Origin: Geothrix oryzae
Lineage (GTDB): Bacteria; Acidobacteriota; Holophagae; Holophagales; Holophagaceae
NCBI RefSeq assembly: GCF_030295385.1
Contig: NZ_AP027079.1
Coordinates: 1,550,001-1,614,000 of the forward strand
Length of the DNA: 64,000 bases
Direction of reading: 5' to 3'
Position 1 is the first letter of the stretch. Every line of letters begins with the position of its first letter. Below, piece after piece: positions 9,601-16,796 of the stretch. The notes under the pieces are model-generated. The model made no database searches. It was given only the letters and a program-made list of their open reading frames with translations, and was not told the DNA's origin. The position numbers and the translations under genes were made by a program.

Positions 9601-9896
9601 TGGGCACCATCGTGGGCGTGCCCAGCTGGGGCGGCCTGGTGGGCATCATCAACACCCAGTTCACCCTGGACGGCGGCACTGTGGAGCAGAGCAACAACGG
9701 CTTCTACGGCCGCGAAGGGAAGTGGTGGGTGGAGAACCACGGCGCCGACCCCGACCTCACCGTGGAGAACGATCCCGCCAGCCTGCTCCAGGGCCACGAC
9801 CGCCAGCTCGAAGTGGGCATCGAGACCCTGCTGAAGCAGCTCAAGGAGAACCCCACGCCGAGCTTCCCGCCGGTGCCGGCCTATCCGAAACGGTGA
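6678..9896 (+). CDS. Exported tricorn-protease homologue (peptidase S41)
   Basis: A 1072-residue protein with an N-terminal signal peptide (MLSFRVSALALVAFALVAQ). Order of domains: two beta-propellers built of PD40-type repeats (about 25-640; see FSPDGRWIAF, WSPDGTKVLF), a core helical region, a PDZ domain (about 760-850) and a C-terminal S41 protease (about 850-1050). Catalytic candidates by analogy to tricorn: His in ELNVSHTYVGG, Ser and Asp in NGSDGEAF (Ser about 961) and Glu in WWVENHG (about 1019). All are present, so an active serine protease degrading peptides in the periplasm is likely. The ATG at 6678 has CGGAG at correct spacing and starts the signal peptide; the ATG at 6648 does not. 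Tricorn-like proteins are common in Acidobacteriota. Confidence 0.92.
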   Translation: MLSFRVSALALVAFALVAQDRAPRFVSAPDVKGDRVVFTWEDDLWLGSLKGGAARRLTTHPGLETAARFSPDGRWIAFSAQYDGVTQVYVMPAEGGAPRRLTWAGAATVQGWTPDGRKVVYKTVADHDFRPVERLLAVDLEGHEPEALPAPRGVQGTVSPDGGRLAYSTKGVVEYYWKRYKGGRHQDLWLADLKSGRFEKLTDYVGRNGAPIWADGKVVFESDRGSNGITNLYAVDPATKAVEQLTDLKDFDVQQPSSDGRTVVFVQGGHLQALDLATKAVRPVAVTTSSDGWKAAPRSVNPKDWIQAMSLVGGTAVFEARGEVFLVPTDAAKPAKNLTQTPGVRERMPRLSPDGKRVAYFSDASGDYDLYVQAVDGTPERIPTGLKTALYHLEWSPDGTKVLFGDKSFALYVMDVASRKLTKVDESHELKNDQFTWEVSDYAWAPDSQWVAYAFVEPNRNSRIHLYNLSTKQKVTLTDGFYDCLNPRFDQDGSTLYFLSYNNFQTRLDPSQDNHIQSAPVQVMAVKLKAGDEKPAASSSAAGTFRIDVAGLSERIAPLPVKPGNLFHLQAGKGLVGWDEVEGWDDSVVEELYGPRGADKWKLHLYDPAAKKDKEVVLTDPVSSWTFDAEGRRVLIRKGANYHAGEAAALFATKALPEKLDLERMTMTAAPREEWKQIFEDTWRWYRDFFYDKDMNGNDWNAIGAKFRAWLPELNSRQELNWLLSQMVGELNVSHTYVGGGDLGPARPAPSLVAPGYLGADFTADHGFYKFAKVYGPTPYAMNLKAPLADPAPKVKEGEYLLAIDGKALRAPEAIQARLQVIKGQKVTLTVNAKPSLEGARTIEVEPVASDWNLRYERWIAGNIAAVDKASNGQLGYMHITAMGDQNIGQFDKYWRAFRYKKGLVVDVRGNGGGWTEYFMIDKLERKQVGFNVMRGVAPFRYPNTASDGRYVFLSNEQNGSDGEAFLMHVKARNLGTIVGVPSWGGLVGIINTQFTLDGGTVEQSNNGFYGREGKWWVENHGADPDLTVENDPASLLQGHDRQLEVGIETLLKQLKENPTPSFPPVPAYPKR

Positions 9897-10019
9897 GCCG
9901 TTCGCAGTGATAACGGATTCACCAACCTATTTCAGTTTGTCTCGCGTATCGGCACAGCTGATCCCGAGAAGGCGCTAAGGCACGAAGAAAAACCAAGCAG
10001 GCCGGTGATGGACGAGGAG

Positions 10020-10061
10020 GGACGGTGGTGGGAGAGTGATCCCATCACCGTCCTCTTTGTT
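10020..10061 (+). terminator. Rho-independent terminator downstream of the tricorn-like gene
   Basis: A 14-bp stem (arms 10020-10033 and 10040-10053, one G-U pair) with loop gagtga, followed by tctttgtt. It lies about 125 bp after the protease stop and before the low-G+C gene, separating the two transcripts. Confidence 0.75.
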
Positions 10062-10101
10062 CAGGCTGTCTAGCGGCGGCTAGGCCCTTCTGGAGGCAGT
10101 C

Positions 10102-10533
10102 ATGGTCTTCAGCCTCAAGCTCTGTCGTAGCTCACTGCTTATCTCTGCTGCCTTGCTCACAGGGGTGGCTTTCGTGGTGGCGGTGGGTGTCATCCCGGCG
10201 GTCAGAACGGACACTTCGCCATTAGCCATGCCGGAGAGGGCTGTTCCGGCCTTCTGGGTGAATGTGGTCTTCAACCTGATCGCTGCCACTGTTCTCGGGT
10301 TCGTTGCCTACCGAGCTGTCGGACGAAGCCGTTTTCCTACGACTAGTCTGGGGGTACTTTCGATCCTGATTCTCATCTTTGCCTATGCCTTAATCGATGC
10401 CGCCCGAGCCTTTTATTCACACGACCCATCCATGCACAACACAAGTCTGATCCTTCGCGGTTGTTCCATTACTGATGCCCTCGCTGGGTTACTTGTGATC
10501 GCCACAGCGACCTTCTTCCCAAAACGAACCTGA
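10102..10533 (+). CDS. Hypothetical four-helix membrane protein of low G+C
   Basis: A 143-residue protein with four predicted membrane helices: about residues 10-30 (LLISAALLTGVAFVVAVGVI), 48-68, 79-99 (LGVLSILILIFAYALI) and 119-138. The ATG at 10102 has GGAGG six bases upstream. I recognise no family. Base and codon use differ from the neighbours: roughly 55% G+C by eye against about 70%, with TTA, AGT and ACT codons that are rare nearby. This suggests recent acquisition. A terminator lies just before it, and the methyltransferase gene follows on the same strand. Confidence 0.75.
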   Translation: MVFSLKLCRSSLLISAALLTGVAFVVAVGVIPAVRTDTSPLAMPERAVPAFWVNVVFNLIAATVLGFVAYRAVGRSRFPTTSLGVLSILILIFAYALIDAARAFYSHDPSMHNTSLILRGCSITDALAGLLVIATATFFPKRT

Positions 10534-10644
10534 GCGTACCAATCCCTCCGTTCAACGCCGGTGCAGGGACTGGTTCGCTTCGTTCGTTAGGTGGAATCGA
10601 ATTTTATCGTCTTCCCCGTCCCTGTTTTAGGGTTCTCTGATTCC

Positions 10645-11334
10645 ATGGATCGTTCCTCTCGCAATCGGCTGACGGAAAAGCTGCTTCCCCAATTTGCAGG
10701 GGACACTCTGTTCGACGCCCTTGCGAGGGCCGTCTGCCGTGCGGGTTGCCTGCCGCGCAAGGAGCTCTACGAGGCCTGGGAAGTGGCTCGAAGGGTGCGG
10801 CGCCGCTTCCGGGGGAGGCGGGTGGTGGACCTGGCCTGTGGCCACGGCCTGGTGGCCCAGGTCCTCCTCCTGCTCGATGATACTTCCCCCTCGGCTGTGG
10901 CCGTGGATCAGCGGATCCCGAAAAGCGCCGCCGCGCTGGAGGCGGCGCTGTGTCAGGACTGGCCGCGGCTGCAGGGCCGGGTCAGGTACCTCGAGTCCGA
11001 TCTGCGGGAGGTGCCCCTGTTCCGGGATGATCTGATCGTCTCGGCCCATGCCTGCGGTGGGCTCACCGACCTGATCCTGGCGCGGGCAGTGGAGGTCGGG
11101 GCCTGCGTGGCGGTCCTGCCCTGCTGCCACGATCTCCAGAAGGCTGATCTGGGTGGCTTGGAGGGCTGGCTGGATGGCCCGCTGGCCATCGATGCCACCC
11201 GTGCCGCACGGCTGCGCTTCCAGGGGTACCGGGTGTTCACGCAGGTGATCCCCGGAGACATCACGCCCAAAAACAGGCTGCTCATGGCCCAACCGGAGGA
11301 GGCCCGGCCTGGTTGGGCGAACCTCCATCCATGA
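10645..11334 (+). CDS. SAM-dependent methyltransferase (Methyltransf_32-like)
   Basis: A 229-residue class I methyltransferase. Motif I is VVDLACGHGLVAQ (about residues 62-74) and the acidic motif II is AVAVDQRIP. The block LIVSAHACGGLTDLIL and VLPCCHDLQ recall the H-x-C-G and C-C-H elements of the Methyltransf_32/Trm13-like group, which modify tRNA or proteins. The substrate here is unknown. I chose the ATG at 10645; a GTG at 10591 would add 18 residues from the atypical-G+C region and is less likely. Next on the same strand is a DnaJ-type zinc-finger protein. Confidence 0.8.
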   Translation: MDRSSRNRLTEKLLPQFAGDTLFDALARAVCRAGCLPRKELYEAWEVARRVRRRFRGRRVVDLACGHGLVAQVLLLLDDTSPSAVAVDQRIPKSAAALEAALCQDWPRLQGRVRYLESDLREVPLFRDDLIVSAHACGGLTDLILARAVEVGACVAVLPCCHDLQKADLGGLEGWLDGPLAIDATRAARLRFQGYRVFTQVIPGDITPKNRLLMAQPEEARPGWANLHP

Positions 11335-11423
11335 CGGGCAGGGTCGGGCCCGTTCAAAAGCCGGGCCCCGTTTCAGGACCATTGGACCTTCCCCGGGGAG
11401 AGACTTTGAACCATTCTTCACGA

Positions 11424-11822
11424 ATGAGTGATCCCAAACCTTCCTCCAAGCGGTTCTCCCCCGCAGGCCTTGGCGTCCTGTGCCTGAGATGTGAAGGCAG
11501 TGGCCATCTGTCCGTGGATTGCGACCTCTGCGGTGGGAAGGGCGCCGTGGCCTTGAGCTGTCGAAAATGCTCCGGGACCGGCACCTATTCCCAGGCATCG
11601 GGACCGTGTTCCCGCTGCGACGCCAAGGGCGTGCTTCGGGATGGCACGCCATGCCCCCGCTGCAAGGGCCTCAAGACCCAGAAGGCATTCTCCTCGGCCT
11701 GTGCGAAGTGCTCTGGCAGTGGGTCCGTCCACCTTCCCTGCAAGAAATGCCATGGAAGCCTCAGGGTCGTCACGGATTGCAAGACCTGCAACGGCACCGG
11801 CGTTTACAGGCGGGAACCATGA
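11424..11822 (+). CDS. Stand-alone DnaJ-type zinc-finger protein (eight CxxC motifs)
   Basis: A 132-residue protein made almost entirely of CxxCxGxG-type units: CLRCEGSG, CDLCGGKG, CRKCSGTG, CSRCDAKG, CPRCKGLK, CAKCSGSG, CKKCHGS and CKTCNGTG. Eight CxxC pairs could bind about four zinc ions, twice the DnaJ central domain. There is no J domain, no substrate-binding C-terminal domain and no signal peptide. A cytoplasmic zinc scaffold, thiol-disulfide or chaperone-like role is inferred. The start is uncertain: the ATG at 11424 has no close ribosome site, and a TTG at 11406 lies very near GGGGAGAG. It sits between the methyltransferase and thioesterase genes. Confidence 0.75.
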   Translation: MSDPKPSSKRFSPAGLGVLCLRCEGSGHLSVDCDLCGGKGAVALSCRKCSGTGTYSQASGPCSRCDAKGVLRDGTPCPRCKGLKTQKAFSSACAKCSGSGSVHLPCKKCHGSLRVVTDCKTCNGTGVYRREP

Positions 11823-11835
11823 TCGGACCGACCCC

Positions 11836-12270
11836 ATGCCGATGACCGACCTTCAGGAACGGATCGCCACCAGCTTCCAGGCCCAGGGTCTGATGACCAC
11901 GCTCGGGGCGGAGCTGGTCCGGGTCGCGGAGGGCGAGGTGCACATCGCGCTGCCTTTTTCGGAGCGGCTGTCGCAGCAGCACGGCTTCGTCCATGCGGGC
12001 GCCATCACCAGCATCCTCGACAGCGCCTGCGGGTACGCGGCGCTGACGAAGGCCCCGCCGGGCTGCGAGGTCGTCACCGCCGAGTTCAAGATCAACCTCC
12101 TGCGGCCCGCCCTCGGGGACCGCTTCCTGGCCATCGGCAAGGTGCAGAACGCGGGCTGGTCGCTCACGGTCTGCACGGGCGAGGTCCAGGCTTTCTCCGG
12201 GGATGGATCCGCTCCCAAGGTGGTGGCGCTCATGCAGGCCACCATCGCCAACCTGCGGCCTCCGGCCTGA
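11836..12270 (+). CDS. PaaI-family hotdog thioesterase
   Basis: A 144-residue single hotdog-fold protein. The family signature HGFVHAGAITSILDSACGYAA (first residues only quoted as HGFVHAGAITSILDSACG) gives the central helix with the catalytic Asp in place. The C-terminal strand is KVVALMQATIANL. Proteins of this group hydrolyse acyl-CoA or aryl-CoA thioesters in the cytoplasm; the substrate cannot be predicted. The ATG at 11836 (or 11842, in frame) is 13 bp after the zinc-finger stop. Its stop abuts the stop of the convergent aminopeptidase gene with no spacer. Confidence 0.85.
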   Translation: MPMTDLQERIATSFQAQGLMTTLGAELVRVAEGEVHIALPFSERLSQQHGFVHAGAITSILDSACGYAALTKAPPGCEVVTAEFKINLLRPALGDRFLAIGKVQNAGWSLTVCTGEVQAFSGDGSAPKVVALMQATIANLRPPA

Positions 12271-13419
12271 TTAGAACCCCACTGAATACGCCCCGTCCCG
12301 CATGAGCGCCACGGTGCTTCCGTCCGCCATGGCCAGGTCCACGCTCATGACCTTCACCTCGGGCTGGGTTTCGGGGACATACACGCGGTCGATGTGGATG
12401 ACGGCCTCGGGGCCGCTGAAGTCCTTTGGGCCCACCTGGCCGCCGAAGTGGTCGCTGCGGCCGAAGGCCAGGTGCAGGCCCAGCTTCTCGTCCAGCAGGA
12501 TCTCGCCGATGGGTTTCACGCCGAAGGCCGCCAGCACGCCCAGGCCCAGCTCGGCGAGGTTGCCGTAGGCGGGTTCCCGGGCCAGCAGGGCGGCCTCCTC
12601 GCGGGACTTGGGGCCCTCGCTGATCACTTCCAGGGCCTTGTTCTGCTCGATGCGGTACCGCACGATCTCGGCGCCGAACTGCACGGGCATCACCCCCGCC
12701 GTGCGGCTGGGATCGCCGTCGCGCTCGCCCTCATAGGGCACGATGTAGGCCTCGCCCGAGGGCAGGTTGCCCGCCACGCCGGGCTGGGGCAGCAGGCCGC
12801 CGGAGGCGTGGCCCGTGCGGTGGCGCAGGTCCACCTGCAGGTCGCAGGGGCCCCCGGGCGTGGCGAAGCGGAAGGCGGCGCCCTCGGCCCGGTCCAGCAG
12901 GTCCTTCAGGAGGTTCACGCGGCGGTTCACCTCGGCGTAGTCCAGGCGCAGGGCGGGGATCATGTCGGCCCGGAAGCCGGGCATGGTGGCGGCGCGGATG
13001 GGGTGCTTCTTCGCCGCCATCTTCAGCGGGGCGGTGGCCGAGAACTTCGTGAGGGCGATGAGGATGGGGTGGCTGGCGTAGAGGTCGGCGAAGCTCACGG
13101 AGGCTGCGGGATCGAGCGCTTCGGCGGAGGGCAGGGGGCCGCCGGCATGGAGCCAGGCCCGCTCCGGCAGGTCGCCGTTGTTGGTGTGGACATTGGGGTA
13201 GACCACCAGGTGCGTGTCCAGGCCCAGCTCGGCGCGATGCGCGGCCAGCTCGCGGGCCCAGGCGGCAGCGATGTCGCGCCGGGCGGTCCAGTTCGCATCA
13301 TCCGGCACCTTGGCATCCGGCAGGTCCACGAGGATGGCCACGGCGCCTTCGCCCGCCTGGGGCTGGAACACCCGCTGCACCAGCGCCACCAGTTCCGGTC
13401 CCGTCAGGTTCTCACTCAT
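12271..13419 (-). CDS. M29-family (aminopeptidase T-like) metallopeptidase
   Basis: A 382-residue cytoplasmic protein resembling the M29 dinuclear metallo-aminopeptidases. Likely ligand positions by analogy: Glu in PSGEAYIVPYEG, Glu in LAELGLGVL, His in GLHLAFGRSDHFGG and the His and Asp of IHIDRVYV near the C-terminus. The N-terminal half is divergent from classic AmpT/AmpS, so function as an aminopeptidase is probable but not certain. The ATG at 13419 has GGAGG at ideal distance. It lies downstream of the HEAT-repeat gene on the same strand (86-bp gap). Confidence 0.78.
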   Translation of the reverse strand: MSENLTGPELVALVQRVFQPQAGEGAVAILVDLPDAKVPDDANWTARRDIAAAWARELAAHRAELGLDTHLVVYPNVHTNNGDLPERAWLHAGGPLPSAEALDPAASVSFADLYASHPILIALTKFSATAPLKMAAKKHPIRAATMPGFRADMIPALRLDYAEVNRRVNLLKDLLDRAEGAAFRFATPGGPCDLQVDLRHRTGHASGGLLPQPGVAGNLPSGEAYIVPYEGERDGDPSRTAGVMPVQFGAEIVRYRIEQNKALEVISEGPKSREEAALLAREPAYGNLAELGLGVLAAFGVKPIGEILLDEKLGLHLAFGRSDHFGGQVGPKDFSGPEAVIHIDRVYVPETQPEVKVMSVDLAMADGSTVALMRDGAYSVGF

Positions 13420-13472
13420 GCCGTCCTCCGCTTGGGAGGATGCCCCGGGTGGTGCCGTCCTGTCGAGGCCGC

Positions 13473-13520
13473 CTCAGAGCCTGGCCTGCTCAGAGTGTGG
13501 CCAGCTCAGAGCGTGGCCAG
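13473..13520. repeat. 16-bp imperfect tandem repeat, three copies, across a stop codon
   Basis: Three consecutive units: ctcagagcctggcctg, ctcagagtgtggccag, ctcagagcgtggccag. The last unit contains the end and stop codon of the HEAT-repeat gene (minus strand); the first two lie beyond the stop. It looks like duplication of the gene's 3' tip. Confidence 0.85.
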
Positions 13521-15437
13521 CAGCGCCAGCGACCGGGCGCAGGCCTGGAGGCGGGCCAGGTCATCGGGGGAGACTTCGCCGGGCGGCCGCTTTTCGGCGA
13601 GGGCCCCCTGGAAGAGGTCCGACAGTTCGGTCCAGAGGTCCGGATCCTCCGCGTGGATGGTCAGCAGGGCGTCGGCCATGCGGCGGCGCAGGGGCCAGGG
13701 ATTCCGGTCGGACCAGCCGCCCTGGACGGCCCGGATGAGGGCCGCCGTGGCGGGGGCGGACAGGGGCCGTTCCGGATCGCCGTGGATCCGGGCGAGGGCC
13801 TCCACGGCCACCGCGTGCAGCACCGGAACATTCAGCTCGCGGGCCTTGGCGCAGAGTCCGAGGGCCCCCTCGGCGCTGCCCAGGTCGCGAAGGGCCTCCG
13901 CGAGGGCGATCTGGATGCGCGGCGCCTGACCGGAATGCAGAAGCCCCAGGAGGGGGTCCGCCGCCTCGGGAGCGCCGATGGCGCCCAGGGCCTCCAGGGC
14001 GGCGACGAGCACGGCTTCGCGGCTTTCCGCCTCCACGAGGCCGAGGAGATCCGGCACCAGCTCCTGCAGCCGGTGCATGGCGGCGAAGCGGAGACCCACC
14101 TGGACCTGCTCGGGGTCGGGTTCGGCGAGAAAGGCCCGCGCCGTTCCCGCAGGATCCGGCAGCTGGCCCAGGTGCCAGAGGCTTCGGTCGGCGATGTCGG
14201 CGATGGCATCCCGCTGGGCCCTGAGCAGCGCGGGCCGCAGGGCCGGGTCCTTCCGTGCGCCCAGGAGCTCCACGGCGGCGGCGCGGAGGGCGCCGTCGGG
14301 GGCGTCCAGCAGCAGGTCGAGCAGATCCAGGGCGTCGGGGGGCACCACCTGGGCCAGGGCACCGGCCACCCCGGCGTGGCCCGTGGTCTGCCGCAAGGAT
14401 TCCGCGAGGCCGGGCAGCAGGCGGGCAGCCTCGATGAAGCCCTGACTGGCGAGGGCCGTGAGCCCCTGGGCCGCGGCGTCGATGGCGAAGTCGAGGCGCC
14501 GGGTCCGGTGCTGGGCCGCGTCGCCGGCCTGGCCCAGGAAGCGCGCCAGGTGGGTGGGTTTCTCTTCGGTGGCGGCGAGGAGCGCGTCCAGGAGGAAGGC
14601 ATCCCGGATCCCCGGATGGTCTTCGCGGAGCGCGGCGGCCCCGGCCCGGATGCGATCGGCCTGGCCGGAAGCCAGGTCCGCCACGGCCTCGGGGTGGCGT
14701 TCCCCCCAGCGCGCTGCGAGGGCCTGGAGCGCCTGCGCCTGGACCTCGGTCCGGGGGAGGTTGCGGAAAGCGGCGAGGAGGGCCCGGGCCTCGCGGTCCT
14801 CCAGGGCATCCAGATGCGTCTCCTGCAGGTAATCCAGCAGGAAATCCGCGGCCGCTTCGGAGGGCACCAATCCCACGAGGCGGAGCGCATGGCGGAACAC
14901 CAGGAGATCCGGGTGGTTCACGGCCTCCTTGAGGGCCTCCAGGCTGTCCGGCGTGAGCAGGTTCTCGAGCTGATGGGCGCCCTCGTTGGCATCGGCGGGC
15001 TGGGCGCTGCCCTGCAGGAGCCGGGAGAAGTGGTGCTGGAAGGCCTCGGCGGGATCGGATTCGCCGAGCACCACCTCGACGGCTTCGCGGAAGCCCGGCG
15101 TCGCGCGGCCCTGGGCCAGTTCCTTCAGAATGCCGATGGCGGCGGGCGTCCCCATCCGCCCGAGCGCGCGCACGCCCGACTCGAAGCGCGCCAGATCGTT
15201 CTCGTGCCGGAGCAGGCGATCCAGCACGGGGAGCCAGTCCTCCCAGGGGTAGTAGTAGGCGAACTCCAAGGTGAGCTGCTTCAGGCCGGCCGGGCAGGAG
15301 ACCCGGCGGACGCGGCCGGCCAGCTCCTCCACGGCCGCGGGACCCGCCTCGGCGACGGTGCGGAAGAAGGCGAGCTGATCGGTCCGCGAGGTCGGATCGA
15401 GCCGGTCCAGGAAGATTTCGAAAGAAGGTTGCTTCAT
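13506..15437 (-). CDS. HEAT-repeat protein
   Basis: A 643-residue all-helical protein with no signal peptide or membrane segment. It shows repeated HEAT/PBS-lyase-like helical pairs, for example FESGVRALGRMGTPAAIGIL, VLVAALEALGAIGAPEAADP and IQIALAEALRDLGSAEGALG. Such arrays are protein-interaction scaffolds; nothing points to an enzyme. The start at 15437 has only a weak ribosome site. It follows the PilZ gene on the same strand by 91 bp and precedes the aminopeptidase. The end of the gene is embedded in a tandem repeat. Confidence 0.85.
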   Translation of the reverse strand: MKQPSFEIFLDRLDPTSRTDQLAFFRTVAEAGPAAVEELAGRVRRVSCPAGLKQLTLEFAYYYPWEDWLPVLDRLLRHENDLARFESGVRALGRMGTPAAIGILKELAQGRATPGFREAVEVVLGESDPAEAFQHHFSRLLQGSAQPADANEGAHQLENLLTPDSLEALKEAVNHPDLLVFRHALRLVGLVPSEAAADFLLDYLQETHLDALEDREARALLAAFRNLPRTEVQAQALQALAARWGERHPEAVADLASGQADRIRAGAAALREDHPGIRDAFLLDALLAATEEKPTHLARFLGQAGDAAQHRTRRLDFAIDAAAQGLTALASQGFIEAARLLPGLAESLRQTTGHAGVAGALAQVVPPDALDLLDLLLDAPDGALRAAAVELLGARKDPALRPALLRAQRDAIADIADRSLWHLGQLPDPAGTARAFLAEPDPEQVQVGLRFAAMHRLQELVPDLLGLVEAESREAVLVAALEALGAIGAPEAADPLLGLLHSGQAPRIQIALAEALRDLGSAEGALGLCAKARELNVPVLHAVAVEALARIHGDPERPLSAPATAALIRAVQGGWSDRNPWPLRRRMADALLTIHAEDPDLWTELSDLFQGALAEKRPPGEVSPDDLARLQACARSLALLATL

Positions 15438-15528
15438 GGATCCGTCACGGCCTCTGGCTTCTCAGGAAATGTCTCATCGGCACCCGCGGGGTCGGCCATG
15501 ACCTGCACAACCTGGGCTCGTCCGCGAC

Positions 15529-15903
15529 TCATTCACGGGCGAGCTGGGCGGCCACATGGTCGGCGATGAGATCGCGCACGAAGGGGGTGATGCCCCGGAA
15601 CTCCATGCCCACGAGGACATAACCGAGGGTCTTGCCCGGCACCTTGCCGAGCATCCGCAGGACCACGGCGGAGAGGGGCACCAGGGGCATGTCGGGATGA
15701 TCCAGGTAGAGGGCCTCCAGGACATCCCCCACCTCCAGATTCCGGGCATCGGCCATCTGGATCTCCACGCCGCAGCCTCCGGCGCTGAGATTCACCAGGC
15801 GGCAGTCCTGGACATCGACGCCCTTGGCCCGGAAGCGGAGTCCGTACACGCGGCTGGTGGTGCTCAGGCGGGGGTATTTCCGCTGCTCGTGCTCGATGGA
15901 CAT
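15529..15903 (-). CDS. PilZ-domain protein (c-di-GMP receptor candidate)
   Basis: A 124-residue single PilZ domain. Both c-di-GMP motifs are visible: RKYPR (RxxxR, about residues 8-12) and NLSAGG (N/DxSxxG, about 38-43). It should bind c-di-GMP in the cytoplasm and pass the signal to a partner. The ATG at 15903 is chosen because the residues upstream are Arg-rich and lack domain character; GGAG is about 12 bases away, a little far. It is divergent from mtgA, and a diguanylate cyclase gene starts 4 kb away. Confidence 0.87.
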   Translation of the reverse strand: MSIEHEQRKYPRLSTTSRVYGLRFRAKGVDVQDCRLVNLSAGGCGVEIQMADARNLEVGDVLEALYLDHPDMPLVPLSAVVLRMLGKVPGKTLGYVLVGMEFRGITPFVRDLIADHVAAQLARE

Positions 15904-16012
15904 CCGCGGGGCTCTCCGGGCCCGGGCGCCGCGGGGGCGGACATTCCGGAGCCGATGTCTCATTCATCGGCGCCGAGGCTGGCAGACTGTTGTTTTGGCT
16001 GGGAAGCACACG

Positions 16013-16738
16013 ATGGCGAAGACGAAGCGTGGCTGGATGCGACGGCTCCTGGTGGGGCTGGGCTGGGCGGTGGGCCTGTTCCTGGCCTTCAACCTCGTCC
16101 TGGTGCTGGTCTTCCGGTTCGTGCCGGTGCCGGTCTCGGGCCTGATGGTGCAGCGGCGCATCGAATCGTGGTCCAGCGACAAGCCCTATGTCTCGCACCA
16201 CCGCTGGGTCCCCCTGGAGGAGATCTCGCCCAGTCTGGGCGCGGCGGTGATCGCGGCGGAGGATCAGAACTTCACGGATCATTTCGGCTTCGACTGGCAG
16301 GCCATCGAGAAGGCCGTCCAGCACAACGAGCACAGCCGCCGGAAGCGGGGCGCCTCTACGGTATCCCAGCAGACGGCGAAGAACCTCTTCCTGTGGAGCA
16401 GCCGCTCCTGGACCCGCAAGGGCCTGGAAGCCTGGTTCACGCTGCTGATCGAGGCGGGCTGGTCGAAGAAGCGGATCCTGGAGGTCTACCTGAACATCGT
16501 GGAGTTCGGCGATGGCGTCTACGGCGCCGAGGCCGCGGCGCGCACCTTCTTCGGCAAGTCCGCCCGGCGGCTTACCGCCAGCGAAGCCGCCCTGCTGGCG
16601 GCCGTGCTGCCCAACCCCCGCAAGTTCCGCGCGAACGCCCCCAGCGAGTACATCCGGGGCCGCCAGAGCTGGATTCTCAACCAGATGCGGCACCTGGGCG
16701 GCGAGCAGGTGGTGAAGGACCTCGAGGCCAAACTCTAG
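16013..16738 (+). CDS. mtgA: Monofunctional peptidoglycan glycosyltransferase MtgA
   Basis: A 241-residue inner-membrane GT51 enzyme. One N-terminal membrane helix (about residues 10-33) is followed by the transglycosylase domain in the periplasm. The GT51 motifs are present: [15 protein letters not shown] (catalytic Glu), [37 protein letters not shown] and the final LPNPRKF. It polymerises lipid II glycan strands without a transpeptidase domain. The ATG at 16013 has GGGAAG upstream. It is convergent with the diguanylate cyclase gene, with a shared hairpin between them. Confidence 0.93.
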   Translation: MAKTKRGWMRRLLVGLGWAVGLFLAFNLVLVLVFRFVPVPVSGLMVQRRIESWSSDKPYVSHHRWVPLEEISPSLGAAVIAAEDQNFTDHFGFDWQAIEKAVQHNEHSRRKRGASTVSQQTAKNLFLWSSRSWTRKGLEAWFTLLIEAGWSKKRILEVYLNIVEFGDGVYGAEAAARTFFGKSARRLTASEAALLAAVLPNPRKFRANAPSEYIRGRQSWILNQMRHLGGEQVVKDLEAKL

Positions 16739-16796
16739 GGTCCGATTCCAAATCCCGCTGCACCGCGGTGCCGTGAAAGTTGAAACCAGACCCTAG
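16735..16796. terminator. Hairpin shared by the convergent mtgA and diguanylate cyclase genes
   Basis: CTAGGGTC at 16735-16742 is perfectly complementary to GACCCTAG at 16789-16796, and each arm holds the TAG stop of one gene. The interior contains the palindrome CACCGCGGTG (16761-16770). There is no T-tract, so Rho-independent function is uncertain. Confidence 0.5.

Noticed and set aside
10550-10592. Calling a definite integron attC site
   Set aside because: Core motifs fit but length is short and inner arms do not pair; kept only as a hypothesis in the findings.
13832-14890. Second minus-strand frame within the HEAT-repeat gene
   Set aside because: Ser/Arg/Pro-rich out-of-frame shadow with no start signal.
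15474-15749. Minus-strand 91-codon ORF between the HEAT and PilZ genes
   Set aside because: It overlaps the PilZ gene in another frame and is Trp/Ser/Pro-rich, a typical shadow.
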